Positions 31,683 through 42,402 of a stretch of 64,000 nucleotides of DNA are shown piece after piece; positions within the stretch are counted from its first letter, which is position 1; every line of letters begins with the position of its first letter. The notes beneath the pieces were generated by a model. That model did no database searches, was not told the DNA's origin, and saw only the letters and a program-made list of their open reading frames with translations. The stretch is from Cinnamomum chago (taxonomy: Eukaryota; Streptophyta; Magnoliopsida; Laurales; Lauraceae). The stretch is from the NCBI GenBank assembly GCA_038049695.1, contig CP142455.1:25953501-26017500 (forward strand), given 5' to 3'. The position numbers and the translations under genes were made by a program.

Positions 31683-33584
31683 GTGTGTGTGTGTCTTCCA
31701 TCAATAGCTTGATGAAAATCTTCTCTGCTTTAAACGTATTTGCAGTTTTTCGCGCGTAGTGATAATCAACATGGTTTTTACTTATTGTTGGATCGATCCA
31801 ATTAAGGATTGGGAAATGCTATGAAATTCAATGATCATTCCCGGAAACGTGACCTGGAGATAGCATTTTCCCAGGTCATCACAGTGCCAAGGATTCAGAA
31901 TGCTTGATGTCTTTTGGAAGTTAGGACTTCTTCTAGGGACAGCTCGGCACTGGTGCAGTGTCCTTCCTCCAATCAACAACAAAGATATATTCTGCATGAT
32001 TTGGGTAATGACCATATGCTCAACAGGCCCACAATTTGGAAGGTTTAAATCAGGTGATATGTATGATCGTGCTGTCGGGCCCCTTATCTTTCCAAGAGTT
32101 TAAATGCTTCCTTGTGAATTTGCGTCTGCCACCATGCCATACCCTACTTTGGAATCATTTATAAGGTGCAAGTTATTTACGTTGTCCAAGCACACACAAT
32201 CCTCAAGCCTTGAGTTCATTGAGTTATCCGAGTACCCAATGGAAGGCTCCTGTTGCTAGTAATTCATAAAGCTGTGATGGTATGTTTGCTTCGCACCCTC
32301 ACACACGTTAGCCTTGATGAATCTGTGCATGGTGTCATCTTCTGGTAGGGGCAGTTGATCTATCAAATAAAGGAGATGTTTGAATTATACATCTATCAAG
32401 AATCAATCTGATTTAACATAAGCTATCTAAGATGATGCAGTGGACAGTTGAAAGAAAAATATGGTTGAAGGGCTCTCAATATTCCCTTCTTTCTTGAAGC
32501 TAACTCGATGTCTGATTTGGGAAACATTTCATTGCCTACTACCAGTCCCAACAGATTCTCCTTTCTGCGGGCATGAGAACCTCAAATGCTGATGTGTGAC
32601 TCTGGGCGCAGGTCTCTTGTCTTCCAATTTTGCAATACCCTGATAATTTGTATTTATGTAAAGTCAACTCGGCTACAGTACATGCCTCAATGTAATCTCG
32701 AGTCATGAGGTGCGTATCATTTTCCAATGCCTAGATAGGAAAATGGCATTGATCTAGAGGGTGAAGAGTAATGTAGACCTCCATTATTTAGTTTTGTTTT
32801 TATTTTTTTTTCCTTGCCGTTGCTGGTAAATAGTTTCTCATCCTCTCATCTACTAAAATAAATTCAGCCACATATTGGAAAATTTTGATGGTCTGCACTG
32901 TTGGTTAGTCTTTCATATGATCTTCAAACATACTTTCCCTTTCAAGAACTTTACTTGCCTATGTAAATGATATGAAAATGTTAAAACATATTTGGCATGG
33001 ACAAAAGGTCCTCACACCACTGTCGAATTGCAACTGCAGAATGCATCAACAAAAATTCTTGAATCTTTGTTGTGCTTCTTAGTAACTATTCTAAGAGTAG
33101 CAATCATAGTGTTATGATCTTACTTGTCAGGAAAGTAACTTAAGAGTAATAATAAGGAGGCTTGTTTGGATGTGGAAAAACTTGGGGTGGGGGTTGAAAT
33201 TTCTCCGGTTTGGATTTCAAGACAAGAAAAGTAATTCTCCATTTACATTTTATTTTCGAAAGGAAATTATCTAAAATTTTATTACCTTTCCTCTGTCTGT
33301 GGGGAAGCAGGAGGGTAACTTTTAGATCAAGTTTCATGCATTTGTTTTTTTATAATAAGGGAAGGCTGGTGATATCATTAAACTGTTGATGATATCGTCA
33401 ACAAGGGTATGATAAAAAAAAAAAAGTTTGAACCATTAAATTGTTGCTTAATTCTTTCATAAATCCGTGTAATTAGAGTTTAAGTTTCATTTTTATTTTT
33501 TTTGTGAAAATCCCTTGTTTTGTCCTTTTTTTTATTATCATCTAATGGTTTTTTTGCATGAGGAGAAAATTACTAGAACCTCCT
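31683..33584. other. intergenic DNA left of the MULE
   Basis: No coding exon recognised. A dispersed AT-rich repeat lies at 33,355-33,500. Confidence 0.45.
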
Positions 33585-33593
33585 CTAGATGAA
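33585..33593. repeat. MULE target-site duplication, left copy
   Basis: ctagatgaa, repeated exactly at 40,820-40,828. Confidence 0.9.
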
Positions 33594-33742
33594 GAGAGCT
33601 GCTACCAACACACTGCATTTTGCTCTCCACACACTGCAATAGATTGTGACTAAAATGCCCACTTGTAAATTTACCAAAATGTATGAACTTCAGCCCTCCC
33701 ACACTACTTGAAATGCTATCTGCACACTGCATATTTTCCCTC
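33594..33742 (+). repeat. MULE left terminal inverted repeat
   Basis: The outer 45 bp pair well with 40,775-40,819. Shared cores gctctccacacactgca and ttttccct recur further in. Confidence 0.85.
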
Positions 33743-34086
33743 CACTTGAGACATCTGAACGTGGAGCGTTAAGGGTTTACTCCTCCTCTCCACTTCCTTC
33801 CATTCACTCCTCTGCATCATGAAATGAAGTTCTACTTCTTCCCGATTTTTACTGATCTTTACTTCCTCCCCCTTTCATCTTCTCTCTCGGTTTGAATCCT
33901 CACTTCATTCTCAATTGACTGCACCTCATTAATCTTGATTTCATTCAAAGTTGAAACTCAATTTGCTAGCATTCTTAATCAATGGACGAGCAAAAGGACA
34001 AGCAGAAGATGTCTCCCGATCATTCTAGGAGCGTCGAGGTAAGCATATTCATCACAAGCTTTGTAAATCGGAAGAGACGAATTGCT

Positions 34087-34268
34087 CGGCCCTGTATGTC
34101 CGACCGAATGTTATCTACGCGGCCTTTCAGGTCCGACCAGAGGTATTTTTCACGGCCCTAAAAGGCCGAACATAGGTAGTTTTCGCGGCACTACAGTGCT
34201 GATAATAAGAAAAATATACGGACATACAGGGCTGAACAATTGAATTTTGTCCGGATATTCAGAGCCGT
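34087..34268. repeat. palindromic 33-bp repeat array, left (transposase intron 1)
   Basis: Six cores of the form CGGcc(n)GnCCGA start near 34,087, 34,119, 34,153, 34,186, 34,219 and 34,252, spaced 32-34 bp. Examples are cggccctgtatgtccga and cggccctaaaaggccga. Between cores the sequence varies and is AT-rich. The array lies about 490 bp from the left end, wholly inside intron 1. Confidence 0.8.
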
Positions 34269-35685
34269 GCAGTTGTGTCATTTACGTATTCTAACAAAAT
34301 TGGTTCTATAGCAGTTTCATGCGCCTACTGAATGCAGCAAGGTTGGCTAGGATTGTGTGGTCGACTATAGTAATGAGTTTATCACCGAAGAGGTAATTAA
34401 TCGAGATGAATTATTCGATAGTTAAATTGATGTAGTCACTTTGTTCAATATGATTTTTTTTTGTTATGCGCAGATATTCACAAGTCGAGAATCCCTAATT
34501 AATTGGGCTCGTGATGTTGGGAGGAGAAATGGTTTCATTGTTGTGATTAAGACATCAGCAGCGCTCAACAAGAGAAATAAAAAACCAAGGCTGACCTTTG
34601 GGTGTGAGAGGAGTGGGTCTTATAGAGACACGAGGATTACTAAAGACGGGACTGGTGGGAAGAAATTGAAGCAGACTGGTTCGAAAAAATGCGGATGCCC
34701 ATTCACGTTACAAGGTAAAGTGGTTGGCTCAAATGAGGAATGGATGTTGCATGTAGTGTGTGGTGTGCATAATCATCCTGCTGCAGACTTTCTGGAAGGG
34801 CACTCATTTGCAGGGAGATTAACAAAGGATGAAACTTCAGTGCTAGTGGACATGTCCAAGAATATGGTTCGGCCAAATGATATCTTGGTGACACTGAAAC
34901 ATAGAAATGAGTTAAATGTAAGCACAATGAAGACCATTTACAATGCACGTCAAAGGCATAAAGTTGCGGAGAGGGCTGGACGGAATCAGATGCAGCAACT
35001 GTTGAAATTATTGGCGGAGCATGGTTACATTGAGTGGCATAGGAAATGTCCTACAATAGATACTGTCATTGACTTGTTCTTCACACACCCTACCAGCGTA
35101 GACCTCTTGCGTGCATTTCCTCATGTGTTGATAATGGACTGCACCTACAAGACCAATCGGTATCGAATGCCCTTATTGGAGATTGTTGGGGTTACATCCA
35201 CAGAGAAGACTTTTTCGGTATGCATTGTATATCTCCAGAATGAACGTGAAGATTGCTACTCATGGGCATTGGGTATTTTGCGCAAAGTTATTGACGATGG
35301 TGTTCTTCCTAGCGTTATCGTCACTGACAGAGAGATGACTTTAATGAACGCCATATCTATTGTTTTCCCCGGCGCCAAACATCTTTTATGTAGATGGCAT
35401 ATCAACAGAAATATCTTGGCTAAATGCAAGAAGTTGTTTGAGACGAAGGAAAAGTGGGACCGGTTTATAATGAGCTGGAACATGTTGGTCTCTTCATCCA
35501 CAGAGGAACATTACAATCTGCAATTCAACTTATTTCTAGAGGAGTTCATTACCTATCCTACAGCACTTCAGTATGTTAGAGTGTCTTGGTTAGATGCGTA
35601 CAAGGATAGATTTGTGGCTGCCTGGACGGACAAGGTCATGCATCTTGGGAACACTACTACAAACAGGGTGGAGAGTTCACATGCA

Positions 35686-35688
35686 TAG
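35686..35688 (+). other. premature TAG in transposase
   Basis: Falls right after RVESSHA and before LKRQLGSS, where CAG (Gln) is expected in the family. A C-to-T change explains it. Confidence 0.7.
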
Positions 35689-36479
35689 CTGAAACGGCAG
35701 CTTGGATCAAGTCAGGGGACTTTTGAAGACTCATGGATGAAGATGCACAACCTATTACTGCTGCAACATACAGATATAAAAGCATCATTTGAAAAAAGTA
35801 AGACGGTTATCCAACACAATTTCAAGCCTTCTGAATTCAAAGAACTTCGTGGGAACGTTTCTATATGTGCATTAGAGAAAATCTTGGCTGAGACGAAACG
35901 AGCATCATCCGTCGGTATTGATAGAGATGCTTGTGGCTGTGTACTTCGACGGACACATGGCCTACCTTGTGCTCATGAGATTGTAGAATACATAAGTGCT
36001 AGTCGCCCTATTCCTTTAGATCGCACGCATATGCATTAGCGCAAGCTTGACCTACTACATACCGCTTATGACCAAGACTCCAGTGTCAATTTGGATTGCA
36101 TGCCAGAGATAGATTTAATTGTTGAACAGTTCAAGGGCTATGATTCGAGAAAGAAGTTACAGATCTTGGATAAGCTTAGGGAGCTTGCAAAGCCTGAGAT
36201 GACCTCACTGATCGAGCCAGATTCGAAAACTAAATGTCGGGGGCGCCCCAAATTGAAATTGCACAACTCTACTAAACGTGAACCCTCGTCCTTTGATTAT
36301 GCCGAATCAGCTCAGGATAGTTACTCTCCTATCTTAAAGATGGAAGAGACTATTGTCAGCAGTGGGGCCTCTTTGGTGCCCGTGAAGAAGCTGATTCCTA
36401 AGCAAAAGGTCATCCGCACCCGAAATTTGAAGCCAACCACTTATATTAACACACTCCCAGATTGCTTAAGGCCTTATAT

Positions 36480-36876
36480 TCACCATGTAAAAGATGTCAA
36501 TGCGGATGGCAATTGTGGCTTTAGAGCCATTGCAGGGTTGATGGGACTTGGTGAGGATTCGTGGCAACAGGTACGGAAAGATCTCTCTAGAGAGTTGGTG
36601 ACTCATGCAGAACACTACAGACAACTATATGGATCACACCAAAGGGTTGATGAACTTCTCAATAGTATATCGTACCAAGGGGATTGCCCTCCATATGATC
36701 GATGGATGACGATGTCGGACATGGGACATCTAATTGCCTCGCACTATAACGTTGTCCTATACCATTTGTCAAATCAGCAATGCTTGACTTTTCTTCCTCT
36801 TCGATCGGTCCCTATTCCTACTGCTGCTAGACGGGAGATCGCAATCGGTTTTGTCAATCAAAACCACTTTGTTCAG
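36480..36876 (+). other. OTU protease domain within the MULE ORF
   Basis: DVNADGNCGFRAIA holds the OTU Asp and nucleophile Cys in the order D-x-x-x-D-G-N-C. The NQNHFVQV segment carries the catalytic His about 115 residues later. All catalytic residues are present, so the domain itself shows no active-site loss. Confidence 0.85.
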
Positions 36877-37126
36877 GTGATAATAGTAGATGCATAGATT
36901 CCCAAATTTTATTTTACTTGAAATGCCGTGACTCACTTGAACTCCTTCTTATATGTAGGTTTTCCTTGTACAGGGTCATCCAATTCCTCCTATTGTTACT
37001 AATTGGATTCGTCACCATCACCCTTCTGCAGATGGTTGGGATACAGCTTATCAATCTCGGATCCAATATTTCAGAGAGATTATAAGTCCATCAGTTGCCA
37101 CATGCGAAACCATCGATCTAGAATGA

Positions 37127-38037
37127 TTGTTATATTTTATAAGGATGTCAATGCGGATCCAATGTTTTATTGGCGGTTAATGCAATTGAGCATTTTGTAA
37201 ATAAAGATGAGAACATTTTCACTTTGTTTTATAAAAGAACATTCTATATCTCTTAATTGCATATAGCTTACGACAATTTCAACTGAGTGGTCCTGATATG
37301 AGATATAATATTTTGCTCGGCTCTGAGAAGCTGAGTTAAAACTATAATGTCGGCCCTGAGAGGCCGAGTAGACCAAATTTGGTCGGCACTGAGACGCCAA
37401 GAAGATAACATTTTATCGGCCCTGAGACGCCGACCATATTATCAATTATCGGCCCTGAGACACCGAGCAATCTACATTGTAACAAACCTGAAACCATACC
37501 AGTTTACAATGCTGTGTACATAGAAAACGACTTTCTTTATACATCAATACAAAATGCATCAATAAAAATGATATCTATAAAGTATCCAAAAAGGTGATAA
37601 AAAAGTTTTACATGTGGCACATCTCTGTTACCCAAACACGCTGCTGAAAGTGGGTTTACAAATATAGAGTCGGACCTGAGAGGCCGAGTAGACCTAATTC
37701 GGTCGGCCCTGAGACGCCGAGGAAAACACATTTTCTCGGCCCTGAGACGCCGAGCAATACAAAATGCTGTGTGTACATTATTTCAAACCTGAAACAATAC
37801 TAGTTTACAGATTACGTTATCTATTTCAAATAAATGCTGTGTACAAAAGCGACATCAATACAAAATGCAGCACAAAAAACGATATCCATAAAGTGGCCAA
37901 AAGATCGAAAGAAATTTTTACATAAACATTTATATCCATAAAGTTTTACATGTGGTACATCTCTGTTACCCATATAAAATTGCTGAAATTCAGTTTACAA
38001 CCATAAAAAAATACATATCACATGCTAAGTCCACATC
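37127..38037. other. intergenic centre of the MULE between convergent genes
   Basis: Non-coding. Two clusters of palindromic 33-bp repeats (see 37,315-37,754) lie inside an approximate 320-340-bp tandem duplication; for example, acatgtgg(c/t)acatctctgttaccca recurs at about 37,610 and 37,947. Confidence 0.7.
37315..37754. repeat. palindromic 33-bp repeat array, central
   Basis: Cores such as tcggccctgagacgccga start at about 37,315, 37,349, 37,381, 37,416, 37,449, then 37,670, 37,702 and 37,735, with 32-35 bp between neighbours. Each core is an imperfect palindrome, CGGC...GCCG. The second cluster is a copy of part of the first. Confidence 0.88.
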
Positions 38038-40063
38038 CTAGACCCCACGTCTAGCCCTGCGGCTGTAAGTGCGTGCCTCGCTCCGTGGCGGTCTATGAAC
38101 AAGATCTTCTGGATCGACTCCATCTAGGACCCTGTTGACGTCCTCAAGGGCCGTGTACAAGGCATCAGGATCTTGGATACTGAGAGTATGGCCTCTCCTC
38201 AGAATAGGCTGAATAATACTTTGGGCATTCACGATGCGCTGTTAATTAATCACATAATGAACAAATTAGAATGTTTGTACAGTTGGTTATACTTAATATG
38301 ATAGATATGATCGTCAAGGATCGTACCAAACGTGGGTCAATAGAAGAGCTGCCCATAGAATCTTGAACACGCGGATTAAACGTGGAGCGATGTGCAGGGT
38401 TCTGAATGATTGGATGCGACACTCGGAGGAACCATTCCATATAATTGGGTGCACAGTCCCATGGGTGTGACGCAGCCACACCACGCTCCATCGGAGACAG
38501 GACGTGGTTATGCCACCTCTCCCATATTTGATCCAAGTAATTGTAAGCGATCCGATATTGATTTGCGGTGGCACCCCTACTGGCGCGCTGTGGAGCTAGT
38601 GGAGTGGGGGGAATGCGTTGGACCCTACCAAACTGCCTAAGCACCCGATCAGGATGATATGGTTCTACGATGTCCATGCACTTAATACAGCCAGTATAAT
38701 AAGCAACCTCGTGAAAGGGGTGTTCTGCCCTATGCTCTCTATAGGGGTCCCACACCACCTGCAACATTAATCGACAAATGGTTACGTTAAATTATATGAT
38801 ACTCATTTAAATATTTTTGGAATTTATAACTTATAAGAACTGACCTCATGGGCACCAAGATCGTCAAGTGCCTCTCATAATGACTGCAAGTTGGACATTT
38901 GGTCCCCAGACTCTCTTCGTGGCACCCAGCGATGCACCCGCGGTAAATTTTCTGTGTATGTGCGGTTTTGGTGAGGCCTACACCTGGGGAAATGCTCGTA
39001 AATCCATGCCTCTAGTAGAGTAAGGTATCCTGCAATCTGCTTGACACCACTCAGAGTAGCAAACCCCAACTGTCGTTATAGGTGAGCAAGCGCACCAGCT
39101 CCCCAAGCATAGGTGCGTGCCTCATCGAAGTTCATTAGCAGCCTTAGATAGACCACTGGAACCCTCGTGCCAGTCTTGTCTGCGAAGAGTGTACAGCCCA
39201 AGAGATACAATAGATATGCTCTTGCGGCATGCCTAATGTGCTCTTCTGGATCCGCATCGGTCACGTCTCCGTATAGGTCCCTCAACCACTCTAGTCTAAC
39301 CGACGAGCCCCGCACCCCTACTAACTCTTCGTGTGCCTGCTGGGATGTGACCCCAAGACCATGCTTTACAAGTGTCTTTGATCGCTCAAATGACAGTTGC
39401 TCCACTGATACAGATTTTCCAGTGACCGAGATCCCAAGAATGGTGCCCACGTCATCAAGGGTAATCGTCATTTCACCAAAAGGCATGTGGAATGTGTTTG
39501 TCTCAGGCTGCCATCTTTCCACAAATGCTGACATCATGTTCTTGTTGATGGAACGATAAGATGTCGCCACCAATGGAGCCAACCCCGAACGGCCAATGAG
39601 ACGACTAAAAATCGTATTCTGCCTTCCCTCTGAATTCCATGCCCATTCAGTGATTTTTTGGCCATGGCTTATGCATTTAAGTGGCGGTCTCTCCTGCAAA
39701 ACGAAATACATAACAAATTAGTGAAGATAATAAAATTTTCATCACAGATTAAAACATGTTAACCAAGATTAAACACAAATCTGCTGCTGCCAAATACTTG
39801 CAGCAATATGCGTCCTGAAACTAGGTAGCAGGCTCAAACTTGTAGGCCCCCCGGGAATATCTCCAGTCCTATAATGAGCAGCAGAAGAAGTTTGTTGACA
39901 TACTTCTTCTGACGGTTCGGAAACTTCGGTCTCCACTTGGGCTTCGGGTTGTTCTTCAACTACTTCTTCGTCATCATCGACCTCATCAGCAACAAACCTC
40001 TGACGGCGTCTCCTGTTCGACGCTGTGGGTCGAGTCCTAAATGTACCCGGCACATCCATATAT
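38038..40063 (-). pseudogene. plant mobile domain (PMD, MAIL1/MAIN-like) protein carried by the MULE
   Basis: Minus-strand exons 39,775-40,063, 38,845-39,693, 38,327-38,758 and 38,038-38,238, with GT-AG borders and phase 0 joins. An untranslated first exon probably ends at 40,492 (donor gtgagt). The start is MDVPGTFRTRPTASN, followed by a basic RRRRQR and an acidic DEVDDDEEVVEEQPE tract. The PMD core has WQPETNTFHMPFGEMTITLDD, VGTILGISVTG, AYLLYLLGCTLFADK and GYLTLLEAWIYEHFP. Exon 3 has CIKCMDIVEPYHPDRVLRQF, and the tail is Arg-rich. Two stops break exon 2: TAA at 39,076 (before RQLGF) and TGA at 38,875 (before EALDDLGAHE). PMD proteins act in silencing and genome stability in host plants and also occur in transposons; the role in the element is unknown. 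Confidence 0.87.
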
Positions 40064-40114
40064 CTGGAAAAAGAAAATATCAGTACATAGTTCAGCACTG
40101 AGTCACAGACCATT

Positions 40115-40345
40115 CGACCCTGACTATCCGTGTGGAAAATATAGTTTCGGCGTTACAGATCCGTGAAATTAGGTTTTGATCGGACACACAGTGCCGAGAG
40201 ATGACACTCTATTCGGTTCATTGATGCAGAGAAAAGTTTTTCCTCTCGGCCCCATACTACCGAGATAATTCCATATATGCGGATCATCGAGGCCGAAATT
40301 AATCTCTGTTTTCGGACCCATGGTGCCGAACGGGTTCTTCTTACT
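40115..40345. repeat. palindromic 33-bp repeat array, right (PMD gene intron 1)
   Basis: Seven units start at 40,115, 40,148, 40,181, 40,214, 40,247, 40,280 and 40,313, exactly 33 bp apart. Cores include cggacacacagtgccga, cggccccatactaccga and cggacccatggtgccga. The unit at 40,214 is degraded. The array's outer edge is about 490 bp from the right end, mirroring the left array. Confidence 0.88.
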
Positions 40346-40491
40346 GCCATTAAAACGATGATGATGGATGGAGTAATGGGGGATGCAAAGGTGAATGAGG
40401 GAGGTAAAAAACTTTGGAAAAACCAAATCTTTGATCTTAAAGCAAAACTACAGACATTTCTAATCAATTAAAACAAATCGAAATCACTCAC

Positions 40492-40679
40492 GGAGGTTGG
40501 AAAGTCGACGATTCACAGTAATGCAGTTTGATGAAGAAGGTAAGAAGAGAGAGATGACTGAACACGAGGTGCGGCGTTTACGTCCGGGTGGAGGCGCTCG
40601 TCGAGATCATCTTCGATGTGGAGGGTGCAGCAAAAGACTGTTTTCAGAACGTGAAATGGGAGGGAAGAATGCAGAGTGT
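40492..40679 (-). other. probable 5' untranslated exon of the PMD gene
   Basis: The minus strand has a donor ccaacctcc|gtgagt at 40,491/40,492, facing the acceptor ttttccag before the PMD start codon. Transcription would begin near the right TIR. No start codon in this exon is in frame. The upstream limit is a guess. Confidence 0.4.
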
Positions 40680-40819
40680 AGGGAGTAGTTTCATCAAGTC
40701 CAGCGATGGGTGTTTTAGGGAAAATGTAGAGTGTGGAGAGCAAATCCCACACTGAAGACCACTGTGTAAAGAGATGCAGTGTGTGGAGAGCAAATCCCAG
40801 TGTGCAGGTAGCAGCTCTC
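40680..40819 (-). repeat. MULE right terminal inverted repeat
   Basis: Reads gagagctgctacc inward on the minus strand; repeats tgtggagagcaaatccca twice. Confidence 0.85.
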
Positions 40820-40828
40820 CTAGATGAA
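40820..40828. repeat. MULE target-site duplication, right copy
   Basis: ctagatgaa, identical to 33,585-33,593. Confidence 0.9.
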
Positions 40829-42164
40829 ATGAGGAGAAAACTAGGAGAGTATCATCCCCAAGTAGGGAACCATGCCTCGCTGACAGTAATTTCACCAAAT
40901 TTGAAGGGGGAAAGCCATGAAGAGAGAATTATTTTCAAACCTTTATAAATATAAAAAATTATCAAAAGGTTAAACTATCACCTTCTAAAAATATCGAAAC
41001 ATTAGTTTCACTGGAGAACCATTTATGCTAAGTAGAGGTAAGGGGCGTACATCGTACAGGCCCATATCTGACAGAGGCCCGACATGGACCATAAGTGTTT
41101 ACCTCGAACCCAACTCACCCCATACATGATACATCTCAGCATAAAGCCCACCCATTTACTCCAGTGGGCCCAAGCCTGAGCAAAGCCCTATTAATACGTA
41201 AAGTAAGGAGTAAGATCTTAAATTTAAATACAACCATAAAAATAACAGTGTGTGTTTGTATTTGCCAGGCTTCATACTTTCTATAACTTAATGTAAGCAA
41301 GGGCCATATTTTAGATCTAGACCTGACCTGAGTACTAAACCCTAATGCCCGAACCCAACCCAAAGCAGGCTGGGCTGACTGAGAACACCCCTAATTCTAC
41401 CTTTTGCAATTAGTAGTTATGAGGAGAGTTAATTGTTTTTTTCTTAAATGAATCTGATCAGGAAAAAGAAGTTTCCCTAGAGAATTTTTCCCCCTTTGTA
41501 AATTCAAATAAGATCTTTAAGAGAATAACCAATCAAAGCACTTCATTTTTTCTTTTTCCTATGTTGGGCTACTGGAGATTTGATCAGAAATCTCTAATTG
41601 CAGTTACAAAAATGTTTTTGCTTTAACTATTCTGTATATCTTCAACTTAAAATCATGGCCATCCGAGGCATGTTTATTTTGTTCTTGTGATCATATTCTA
41701 AGATTCCAATATATTGTTATTTGAAAAAAAAAATCATATGATTGGTCATTTTGCATTCTAGAGAACTTTGAAGGTTATGCTTTTAATGAAATTCTCTTGG
41801 TAAAGGTGACATGCACCTAATAGGTTATAGCTATGTTAGCAACTGGCAAATCATTTTTCTAAGCTTTCACTGCAACATCAGAATCGCAAAACAGGCATTG
41901 GCTTGTGATTTAAACACACTTCAACTGAAAATGGGTTTTTTGAAAGTTGAAAAAAGTTTCCTACCTTTTCATGCAAAGTTGAAAGTTTATCCGTAAACCA
42001 CAACTTTCTGTTGTGATACTATAGATTAGGTGATATGGGCTCTTGTACTTTTTCTTAGAGCGCAAGAATTTGAGAGTTTTTAGATATTAGGTGACATGGA
42101 CCCTTAATAGTAGGTATTTTTATCTATCTTTTGAGCCTTATACTTCATGCCAATTATATCTTCC
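40829..42164. other. intergenic DNA right of the MULE
   Basis: 41,039-41,393 looks like a decayed hAT-type element (aggggcgt at the left, acacccct at the right, with GGCCC motifs) but has no clear TSD. The remainder is featureless. Confidence 0.4.
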
Positions 42165-42389
42165 CCAACATTCTGCATGCATAAATGCTTTATATAATCT
42201 CATTACCATTTACTGCACCAAGTCTCACTCAGATAGTTGCCAACATTCTTCATGCATAATTGCTTTATATAATCTCATTACCATTTACTGCACCCAGTCT
42301 CACCGAGATAGTTGCCAACATTCTTCATGCATAAATGCTTTATATAATTTCATTACCATTTACCGCACCAATTCTCACCCAGATAGTTG
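42165..42389. repeat. three tandem copies of a 75-bp unit
   Basis: ccaacattct(g/t)catgcataa starts units at 42,165, 42,240 and 42,315, each exactly 75 bp long with about 93-96% identity. Because 75 is a multiple of three, the repeat leaves an open frame that is not a gene. Confidence 0.92.
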
Positions 42390-42402
42390 GCAAGTGATAA
42401 CT

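Larger units (their letters stand above)
33982..37126 (+). pseudogene. MULE transposase (FAR1-type) fused to OTU cysteine protease
   Basis: Exons 33,982-34,038 (MDEQKDKQKM), 34,312-34,392, 34,474-36,876 and 36,959-37,126, all joining in phase 0. Exon 3 starts with a FAR1-like N-terminal domain (FTSRESLINWARDVGRRNGF; CGCPF; VCGVHNH). The MULE DDE core follows: VLIMDCTYKTN (Asp), VIVTDREMTLMNA (Asp), LLCRWHINRN and TTTNRVESSHA (Glu). A SWIM zinc finger (CGCVLRRTHGLPCAH) comes next, then a basic linker. The OTU domain has DVNADGNCGFRAIA (Asp, Cys) and NQNHFVQV (catalytic His); exon 4 adds GHPIPPIVTNW. Three in-frame TAG codons break it, at 34,348, 35,686 and 36,037. All other frame is intact, so decay is by point mutation only. 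Transposition is the expected role of the first part; OTU would cleave ubiquitin-like conjugates. Confidence 0.9.
33594..40819. mobile_element. complete 7.2-kb Mutator-like element (MULE) with transposase-OTU and PMD genes
   Basis: The ends are gagagctgctacc and ggtagcagctctc. The first 45 bp of the left end match the reverse complement of the right end at about 40 positions, with weaker similarity to about 150 bp. A perfect 9-bp TSD (ctagatgaa) flanks the element, the Mutator hallmark. Two convergent genes fill it: a FAR1-like transposase fused to OTU (+, 33,982-37,126) and a plant mobile domain gene (-, 38,038-40,063). Arrays of 33-bp palindromic repeats occur at 34,087-34,268, 37,315-37,754 and 40,115-40,329. 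Both genes carry nonsense codons, so this copy is not autonomous now. Confidence 0.92.

Noticed and set aside
37315-37754. Palindromic repeats with regular spacing taken as a CRISPR array.
   Set aside because: Spacers are short and similar, repeats vary, there are no cas genes and the setting is a plant MULE. It is a transposon minisatellite with CRISPR-like geometry only.
41039-41393. hAT-type element with aggggcgt/acacccct ends and GGCCC motifs.
   Set aside because: No matching 8-bp target-site duplication and weak TIR; left as unclassified sequence.
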